From an uncultured Actinomycetes bacterium (lineage in GTDB: Bacteria > Actinomycetota > Actinomycetes > Nanopelagicales > Nanopelagicaceae), in NCBI GenBank assembly GCA_903901905.1, contig CAIUSQ010000084.1, positions 1 through 5,000 on the forward strand: a DNA stretch of 5,000 nt. The letters run 5' to 3'. The position numbers and the translations under genes are program-made. Each line of letters starts with the position of its first letter. Within the stretch, counting starts at the first letter, position 1. The notes below the pieces were generated by a model. It was not told the origin of the DNA, ran no database searches, and saw only the letters and a list, made by a program, of their open reading frames with translations. Positions 1 to 5,000 of the stretch are shown one piece after another.

Positions 1-8
1 GATTCGCT

Positions 9-12
9 AGGG
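9..12 (+). promoter_or_regulatory. Ribosome binding site of the HAD-IB phosphatase gene
   Basis: AGGG lies 7 bases before the ATG at 20, a good Shine-Dalgarno spacing. An in-frame TAG at 8-10 means the ATG at 20 is the first possible start in that frame. Bases 1-19 contain stops in two frames (8-10 and 13-15), so they probably hold the end of an upstream gene, but too little is visible to identify it. Confidence 0.55.
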
Positions 13-19
13 TAGTGAC

Positions 20-787
20 ATGGCACTCACAGATAAACGGGCTGCCTTTTTTGATGTAGATAACACGCTTATCCGGGGCTCAACGATTTATTTCTTAGGC
101 CGGGGAATGTACCAGCGCGGATATTTCACAAAAAAGGATATCTCTCGTTTTGTTCTAGCCAACCTGAGATTTCGCTTAACTGGTAAAGAGAAAAAAGAAG
201 AGATTCAGAGATTTCAAGATGCAGCTACAGATTTTATTGGTGGCCATAACGTTGCTGACATTCAAGCAATTGCAGAAGAGATTTATGATGAATTCGTTTC
301 ACCAGCTTTGTGGCAAGGAACAATTGACATTGCTCAATCTCATATTGCAAATGGGGATGATGTTTATTTGGTTACTGCCGCCCCAGAGGATATGGCTACT
401 TTGATTGCAAAAAGACTTGGCCTAACTGGGGCACTCGGTAGTAAGGCTGAAATAACAAATCAGATTTACACTGGAAATATGAACGGACCACTATTGCATG
501 GTAAAGAAAAAGCAATTGCAATTATTGAACTTGCAAAAAACAATGGTTTAAATTTGGAAAATTGTTTTGCATATTCTGATAGCAATAATGACTTACCACT
601 TCTTCAAAGTGTTGGTCATCCCTCTGTAATTAACCCGGATGCATTGCTTGGTTTGCGTGCCATGGCTGAAGGTTGGCCCATTCATGATTTTCGAAAAGCT
701 AGATTCATTGGAAGGGCAATCTCACCTGTCGTGGTGCGTCTTGCGGCCCTTGCAACGTGGCTTACTCCTCGCAAGCGCAAAGGCTGA
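20..787 (+). CDS. HAD-IB family phosphohydrolase (SerB-like)
   Basis: A 255-residue haloacid dehalogenase-superfamily hydrolase of subfamily IB, expected to remove phosphate from a small phosphorylated metabolite in a Mg2+-dependent reaction through an aspartyl-phosphate intermediate. All four HAD motifs are visible: motif I DVDNTL (nucleophile D12, acid/base D14), motif II VTAAP (T119), motif III lysine in GKEK (K162 or K164), and motif IV YSDSNNDLPLL (D187, D191). The helical cap lies between motifs I and II, roughly residues 20-100, as in phosphoserine phosphatase. Length is normal for actinobacterial HAD-IB proteins. The last 27 residues (229-255) form a hydrophobic stretch ending in the basic RKRKG, which could touch the membrane; there is no signal peptide, so the enzyme should be cytoplasmic. 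The substrate cannot be read from sequence. Phosphoserine is possible, but many actinobacterial members have unknown substrates, so I do not call it serB. The next gene follows after 40 bases in the same direction. Confidence 0.93.
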   Translation: MALTDKRAAFFDVDNTLIRGSTIYFLGRGMYQRGYFTKKDISRFVLANLRFRLTGKEKKEEIQRFQDAATDFIGGHNVADIQAIAEEIYDEFVSPALWQGTIDIAQSHIANGDDVYLVTAAPEDMATLIAKRLGLTGALGSKAEITNQIYTGNMNGPLLHGKEKAIAIIELAKNNGLNLENCFAYSDSNNDLPLLQSVGHPSVINPDALLGLRAMAEGWPIHDFRKARFIGRAISPVVVRLAALATWLTPRKRKG

Positions 788-827
788 TTAACTACTTAAC
801 CCTTAATCCCTGTAATGTAAGCAAGTT

Positions 828-3023
828 ATGGAAATGCGCTCATTCTCCGACTACTTGCGTAGTGTTGATGACACTGCCTTTATTTCTCTCTTTTCTGCAC
901 GACCAGATTTAGTATCCCCAGTACCACCAGATATTGCCTCCCTTGCCGTTCGTGCTTGTTCTGCTCCAAGTTTGGCGCGTGCAATCGATTCATTAAATCA
1001 ATGGCAGTTACAAGTTCTTGAAGCAACAGCAAGTGTGAATGAACCCTTTACGGCAAAAATTATCGCGTCCCTCACAGACAAAGAAGCATCATCTGCTTTG
1101 GATCATTTAATTAAAATTGGATTGGTGTATCCATCTGATGATGGATTAAGAGTTCCAACCCAACTTCGTGAAGTTATTGGCGGCGAACCTGCTGGTCTCG
1201 GACCAGCATCTATGGTCAAATTGAAGTTAAATGAATTGGCAGATGCGCCCGCAGATTCGAAAAAGATTTTAGAACGGTTGATATGGGGGCCTCCAAGAGG
1301 AAGCGTTGGAGATGTTAAAAATCCAAGTCCTGGAGTCTCTTGGCTCTTGGAAAAGAAATTTTTGGTTGCACTTGATCAGCGGACAGTAATTCTTCCACGC
1401 GAAGTTGCGATCGAACTTCGCGGCAAAAAGATTCACAAGCAAGTCAGTGTGAGGCAGCCAGAACTGACAGGAACAAAACGTGACAAGAAGCAAATTGATT
1501 TGGCTGCAATCGCGAATGTCTCAACAGTATTACGTTGGGTAGAAGAGCTCCTTAATTTTTGGGCAGAAGAGCCTGCAGATGCTTTGCGTGCAGGTGGATT
1601 AGGAGTACGAGATCTCAAAGTTCTTTCAACCCACCTAGGTGTTGATGAAGCCTGTACGGCATTTATCGCCGAGCTTGCATACTTAGCATCGCTTATCAGT
1701 ATTGATGCAAATGATCAGATTTTGCCAAGTAATAAATTTGATATTTGGTTAATGCAATCTCCTGCAGATCGCTGGCAGATGCTGGCATCACAGTGGTCAA
1801 TTACATCTCGCGTAAGTGGTTTAGTCAGCCGTTTAGAATCCAAAAATGTTGCTGCGTTAGGACCCGAGTTAGATCGAGTAAATGCATCCAAGATCAGAGG
1901 TTTAACACTTGCCTTATTAATTGAAAATCCAGAGATTGCACCAGACTGGAATAGTTTTAAATCTGTATTGGATTGGCGTGCACCAGTTCGACGAAACTCA
2001 TCATTACAAGATGAATTAGCGGAATGGACCTTGAGAGAGGCTGAATGGTTAGGGATAACTGGGCAGGGAGCAATCTCAAAATATGGAGTTGGTTTTATAA
2101 ATGGAGATGATTTAGAAGTAATTAATCAAGATTTGCCAAAAACTGTTGATCACATATTGATTCAGAGTGATAACACTGCAATTGCGCCGGGGCCACTCGA
2201 GCATGAAATTTCACAGGCACTTGCAATGATGGCTGAAATTGAAAGCCGAGGAGGAGCAACTGTCTATAGATTCACCGAAGCCACAATTCGTCGCGCACTT
2301 GATCATGGCAAAACTGGTGATGAAATTAAATCATTCCTTGCAAAAACATCTAAAACACCTATGCCACAACCACTTGAGTATTTAATTGCAGATGTTGCAA
2401 AAAAACATGGAAAATTACGTGTTGGAAACACGTCTTCTTTTATACGCTGTGAAGATACAGCTTTGATTTCTCAGATTATTAATGATAAGAAATTAGAGAT
2501 TTTAGGTCTTCGACGCATCGCACCTGAAGTTGTTATTTGCGATATGGATGCAACCGATGCAATACGCATTTTACGCGAAAGTGGTTACTTGCCTGCAGGT
2601 GAATCGGCAAATGGAATGATTTTAACTGGTGTGAAATCAAATCGAGCCCTGACTAAACCAAGACCACCGCGCATTATCGGAGAAGTCGAAATTCCAACAG
2701 ATGATTCCTTAACCGCCGCTATTCGATCTTTACGAACCGGTGAGAAATCAACTCACCGTCAAACAAGATTGCGCCAAGTTGCAAATGAAGCTTTGGGCGC
2801 ACTTCCACGAAGTACTGCAAATGAGACGATGGATATTTTGAATCAGTTAATTTCTGAGGAAAAAACCCTCTCGATTGGTTATGCCGATAACAATGGCGGA
2901 GTGACCCACAGAATCATTGATCCGATTCGAATTACTGCAGGGGCATTAATTGCGCGCGATCATGCAACCGGGGAGGTTCAATCCTTCAGAATCCCCCGCA
3001 TCACCGGCGTTGCACCGTTATAG
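828..3023 (+). CDS. Helicase-associated protein with XPB N-terminal-like domain and WYL-like tail (Rv0862c type)
   Basis: A 731-residue cytoplasmic protein of the actinobacterial helicase-associated family normally encoded next to XPB; its biochemical role is not established. Residues about 55-118 look like a winged-helix segment. Residues 200-225 are basic and probably a linker. Residues about 441-592 form an XPB/Ssl2 N-terminal-like domain (Pfam Helicase_C_3 type), with landmarks LIQSDNT (444-450), APGPL (453-457), VYRFT (479-483), KHGKLRV (526-532) and GYLPAG (586-591). Residues about 664-729 resemble a WYL domain: IGYADNNG, R695, DP (698-699), G705, then SFRIPRI (719-725). No Walker A or DExH motif is present, so it is not itself a helicase; a DNA-binding or XPB-modulating role is inferred. 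The ATG at 828 follows an in-frame TAA (813-815) and is the first start. An ATG two codons later (834) is equally possible, since neither has a clear Shine-Dalgarno. The M20 peptidase gene starts 9 bases after its stop. Confidence 0.88.
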   Translation: MEMRSFSDYLRSVDDTAFISLFSARPDLVSPVPPDIASLAVRACSAPSLARAIDSLNQWQLQVLEATASVNEPFTAKIIASLTDKEASSALDHLIKIGLVYPSDDGLRVPTQLREVIGGEPAGLGPASMVKLKLNELADAPADSKKILERLIWGPPRGSVGDVKNPSPGVSWLLEKKFLVALDQRTVILPREVAIELRGKKIHKQVSVRQPELTGTKRDKKQIDLAAIANVSTVLRWVEELLNFWAEEPADALRAGGLGVRDLKVLSTHLGVDEACTAFIAELAYLASLISIDANDQILPSNKFDIWLMQSPADRWQMLASQWSITSRVSGLVSRLESKNVAALGPELDRVNASKIRGLTLALLIENPEIAPDWNSFKSVLDWRAPVRRNSSLQDELAEWTLREAEWLGITGQGAISKYGVGFINGDDLEVINQDLPKTVDHILIQSDNTAIAPGPLEHEISQALAMMAEIESRGGATVYRFTEATIRRALDHGKTGDEIKSFLAKTSKTPMPQPLEYLIADVAKKHGKLRVGNTSSFIRCEDTALISQIINDKKLEILGLRRIAPEVVICDMDATDAIRILRESGYLPAGESANGMILTGVKSNRALTKPRPPRIIGEVEIPTDDSLTAAIRSLRTGEKSTHRQTRLRQVANEALGALPRSTANETMDILNQLISEEKTLSIGYADNNGGVTHRIIDPIRITAGALIARDHATGEVQSFRIPRITGVAPL
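1398..1422. repeat. Perfect 9-bp inverted repeat inside the helicase-associated gene
   Basis: The arms CGCGAAGTT (1398-1406) and AACTTCGCG (1414-1422) are perfect reverse complements, separated by 7 bases that contain the palindrome CGATCG (1408-1413). It falls in codons about 191-199 of the helicase-associated protein. No T run follows, so it is not an intrinsic terminator. The structure is certain from the sequence; any function is unknown, and a coincidence of codon choice is the default explanation. Confidence 0.4.
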
Positions 3024-3032
3024 ACTTAGATC

Positions 3033-4094
3033 ATGTTGGCAGACCTAGAAGCGCTCGTAAGGTTGGAATCACCAACGCAAGATTTAGAAGCGTGTAAAAA
3101 TGTTGTTCGCCTGGCCAGTGATATCGCATCTCGTGTTTTAGATTCTCCAGCTGAGATACGAGATATAAATGGTCGGCCAGTTTTTTGGTGGGGCTCACCT
3201 AATCCAGAAGTAATTGTCTTGGCTCATCTAGATACTGTTTGGCCTAAAGGATCGTTTGAACCGCTATGGCAGATAGAAGGAACAACAGCCAGAGGCCCAG
3301 GTATTTTCGATATGAAGGCTGGGTTTATTCAAGCTTTATATGCACTGAAATCCATTAAGGGAGCTGTCGCACTAGTTGCTACAACAGATGAAGAAACAGG
3401 AAGTCTGACGAGTAAAGATTTTATTAAAGAGATATCTGCGAAAGCAAAGTCAGTTCTTGTTGTCGAAGCTTCTTTAGAGGGAAAAGTTAAAACTGGGCGA
3501 AAAGGCACGGCCATGTATCAAATAAAAGTTTTGGGTAAAGCATCCCATGCTGGCCTAGAACCAGAAAAAGGTGTTAATGCAACCGTTGAGATGGCCCACG
3601 TTGTTATCGCAGTTTCAAACCTTGCAGATACTCAATTTGGAACAACAGTAGTTCCTACAACTCTAACGGCAGGAAATACAACAAATACAGTTCCAGATTT
3701 AGCAGTTCTCGATATCGATATCCGCTCTTTCTCAATGGCTGAACTAGAGAGAGTTGATGCAGCGATCAAAGCAATTGCTCCTGTGAATCCAGAGACAAGA
3801 TATGAAGTTACTGGTGGTTTCAACAGACCTCCATTAGAAACTTCATCGACTATGGCTCTATATGAACGCGCTGAAAAAGTTGCAAAAGAAATTGGCATGC
3901 CTGTTTTGGGCCACGCATCCGTTGGAGGTGCAAGTGATGGAAACTTCGCCGCTGCCGCAGGTGCGCAGGTTCTAGATGGATTGGGAGCTGTCGGAAGTGG
4001 AGCTCATGCCAAGCACGAATGGGTTGATATCAGTACCCTTGAAGATCGAAGCAAGTTTTTGAATGCGCTGATTAAGGATTTATTAAATGAGTGA
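3033..4094 (+). CDS. M20 family metallopeptidase (carboxypeptidase G2-like)
   Basis: A 353-residue zinc-dependent amidohydrolase/carboxypeptidase of family M20, closest by eye to glutamate carboxypeptidase CPG2; such enzymes cleave a C-terminal amino acid or an N-acyl group from small peptides and conjugates. The metal site is complete: H65 in HLDTVWP (with D67), bridging D93 in GPGIFDMKAG, general base E120 and ligand E121 in TTDEETGS, E145 in VVEAS, and H325 in GSGAHAKHE. The dimerisation (lid) domain spans roughly 155-265 and carries ASHAG with H172, the substrate-pocket histidine of CPG2, plus NTVPD (218-222) and R231. GGASDGN (298-304) opens the final catalytic stretch. There is no signal peptide, unlike secreted CPG2, so it probably acts in the cytoplasm on imported or internal peptides. 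An in-frame TAG (3027-3029) makes the ATG at 3033 the first start; no Shine-Dalgarno is visible, so translation may depend on the upstream gene ending 9 bases before. The substrate is unknown; other M20 activities (deacylase, ArgE/DapE-like) are not excluded. Confidence 0.93.
   Translation: MLADLEALVRLESPTQDLEACKNVVRLASDIASRVLDSPAEIRDINGRPVFWWGSPNPEVIVLAHLDTVWPKGSFEPLWQIEGTTARGPGIFDMKAGFIQALYALKSIKGAVALVATTDEETGSLTSKDFIKEISAKAKSVLVVEASLEGKVKTGRKGTAMYQIKVLGKASHAGLEPEKGVNATVEMAHVVIAVSNLADTQFGTTVVPTTLTAGNTTNTVPDLAVLDIDIRSFSMAELERVDAAIKAIAPVNPETRYEVTGGFNRPPLETSSTMALYERAEKVAKEIGMPVLGHASVGGASDGNFAAAAGAQVLDGLGAVGSGAHAKHEWVDISTLEDRSKFLNALIKDLLNE
4074..4078 (+). promoter_or_regulatory. Ribosome binding site of the XPB gene
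   Basis: AAGGA lies 8 bases before the ATG at 4087, inside the last codons of the M20 peptidase gene. It is the best Shine-Dalgarno in the window and supports the overlapping start. An in-frame TAA at 4084-4086 immediately before the ATG rules out a longer XPB reading frame. Confidence 0.75.
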
Positions 4095-5000
4095 TGGTCC
4101 CTTAATTGTTCAGAGTGATAAAACACTTCTGTTAGATATCGACCATCCTCTATCTGTTGAATGTCGGCGAGCGATTGCACCTTTTGCTGAATTAGAAAGA
4201 TCTCCGGAACATATTCACACATATCGATTAACTCCACTTGGATTATGGAATGCCCGTGCTGCAGGACATGATGCTGAACAAGTTATTGATACATTAATTA
4301 AGTATTCACGGTATGCAGTTCCGCATTCAATTCTTATCGACGTTGCAGAAACTATGTCCCGCTACGGGCGCCTGCGACTTGAGATGGATCCTGTACATGG
4401 CTTAATTTTGATAACTACCGATACAGCAGTACTTGAAGAAGTAATCCGTGCAAAAAAGATTGCTCCATTACTGGGTGCCAGAATCGATTCTGAAACAATC
4501 ACAGTTCTGCCAAGTCAACGTGGTCAGATTAAACAATCACTTCTGCGCTTAGGTTGGCCGGCTGAGGATTTTGCAGGTTATGTTGATGGTCAGGCACATG
4601 AAATATCTTTAGTAGAAAATGGTTGGAAGATCCGTCCATATCAAGAGTTGGCAGCTGAGGGTTTTTGGCATGGTGGATCAGGAGTTGTTGTACTTCCATG
4701 TGGTGCAGGTAAAACAATTGTTGGTGCAGCAGCAATGGCCCATGCAAAGGCAACTACATTAATTTTGGTGACGAATACAGTTGCTGCTCGCCAGTGGCGA
4801 GATGAACTTTTGAAGCGAACTACATTAAATGAAGATGAAATTGGCGAATACTCTGGTGCAAAAAAAGAAATTAGACCTGTCACTATTGCCACGTATCAAG
4901 TGATGACAAAGAAGAAAAACGGAGTTTATGCTCACTTAGATCTCTTTGATTCCTACGACTGGGGCTTAATTATTTATGATGAAGTTCATCTACTACCAGC
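4087..5000 (+). CDS. XPB/Ssl2-type superfamily 2 DNA helicase, N-terminal part (runs off right edge)
   Basis: The first 304 codons plus two bases of a bacterial XPB (ERCC3) homologue, an ATP-dependent 3'-5' DNA helicase/translocase acting on the chromosome, probably in DNA repair; the family is usually about 540-560 residues, so a little over half is present. Residues 1-160 are the XPB N-terminal domain, opening SDGPLIVQSDKTLLL and including HTYRLTPLGLWNARAAGHD (44-62), very like mycobacterial XPB. A short linker leads into the first RecA-like domain: RPYQ (183-186), Walker A LPCGAGKT (203-210, with K209 and T210), motif Ia VTNTVAARQW (228-237), a motif with IATYQVM (267-273), and motif II DEVH (298-301) followed by LLPA. 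The RED and thumb elements and the second RecA domain lie beyond the window. It overlaps the M20 peptidase stop by 8 bases (4087-4094), suggesting coupled translation. Its usual partner, the helicase-associated gene, lies one gene upstream. No frameshift or missing motif is seen in the visible part. Confidence 0.95.
   Translation, partial: MSDGPLIVQSDKTLLLDIDHPLSVECRRAIAPFAELERSPEHIHTYRLTPLGLWNARAAGHDAEQVIDTLIKYSRYAVPHSILIDVAETMSRYGRLRLEMDPVHGLILITTDTAVLEEVIRAKKIAPLLGARIDSETITVLPSQRGQIKQSLLRLGWPAEDFAGYVDGQAHEISLVENGWKIRPYQELAAEGFWHGGSGVVVLPCGAGKTIVGAAAMAHAKATTLILVTNTVAARQWRDELLKRTTLNEDEIGEYSGAKKEIRPVTIATYQVMTKKKNGVYAHLDLFDSYDWGLIIYDEVHLLP

Noticed and set aside
219..404. Small + strand frame inside the HAD phosphatase gene
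   Set aside because: It is out of frame with a clear HAD-IB gene and its Leu/Gln-rich product is typical of a shifted reading frame.
1191..1207. Hairpin GCTGGTC-TCG-GACCAGC inside the helicase-associated gene, considered as a terminator
   Set aside because: Arms are perfect, but no T run follows (the next bases are ATCTATGG) and it lies in the middle of an intact coding region.
1269..1618. Reverse-strand open frames at 1269-1493 and 1433-1618, and similar ones at 3329-3514, 3632-3898, 4004-4237, 4529-4753 and 4641-4892
   Set aside because: All lie opposite well-supported genes with conserved motifs, have low-complexity or unfamiliar products, and show no ribosome binding or family features.
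3711..3722. 12-base palindrome GATATCGATATC, considered as an operator or binding site
   Set aside because: It encodes part of the conserved LDIDIRS strand of the M20 peptidase; repeated Asp-Ile codons explain it.
828..5000. Helicase, WYL-like protein and hydrolase considered together as a novel defence island
   Set aside because: The helicase is a classic XPB with its usual actinobacterial partner, composition is uniform with the rest of the window, and there are no mobile-element or recombinase genes; a core repair locus explains it better.

Overview
The window carries four genes, all on the + strand and tightly packed (gaps of 40 and 9 bases, then an 8-base overlap). The last gene runs off the right edge. 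By eye, sampled lines range from about 28 to 62% GC and the whole seems to be in the low forties. The proteins look actinobacterial: an actinobacterial-type HAD-IB phosphatase, a bacterial XPB helicase very like the mycobacterial one, and its helicase-associated partner. Actinobacterial genes at this low GC, this compact, suggest a streamlined freshwater lineage such as Candidatus Nanopelagicales (acI; Planktophila/Nanopelagicus). That placement is an inference from gene content and composition, not a demonstrated identity.

Layout: 1-19 is the end of whatever lies upstream, with a short ribosome binding site. 20-787 is a HAD-IB (SerB-like) phosphohydrolase. 788-827 is the only real intergenic gap. 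828-3023 is a 731-residue helicase-associated protein with an XPB N-terminal-like domain and a WYL-like C-terminal tail. 3033-4094 is a carboxypeptidase G2-like M20 metallopeptidase. 4087 to the right edge is the N-terminal 304 codons of an XPB/Ssl2-type superfamily 2 DNA helicase, cut just after its DEVH motif.

How they fit together: the helicase-associated protein and XPB are neighbours in other Actinobacteria (Rv0862c-Rv0861c in Mycobacterium tuberculosis, from memory) and are probably a functional pair in DNA repair or remodelling. Here the pair is split by the M20 peptidase, yet all three remain apparently co-transcribed, and the peptidase stop overlaps the XPB start. The two DNA-related proteins share a homologous domain of about 150 residues that can be aligned by eye. 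The HAD enzyme and the peptidase look like housekeeping small-molecule hydrolases with no obvious link to DNA repair. I found no mobile elements, RNA genes, CRISPR arrays or terminators. Most of the window is ordinary core genome; the points of interest are the architecture and gene order around XPB.
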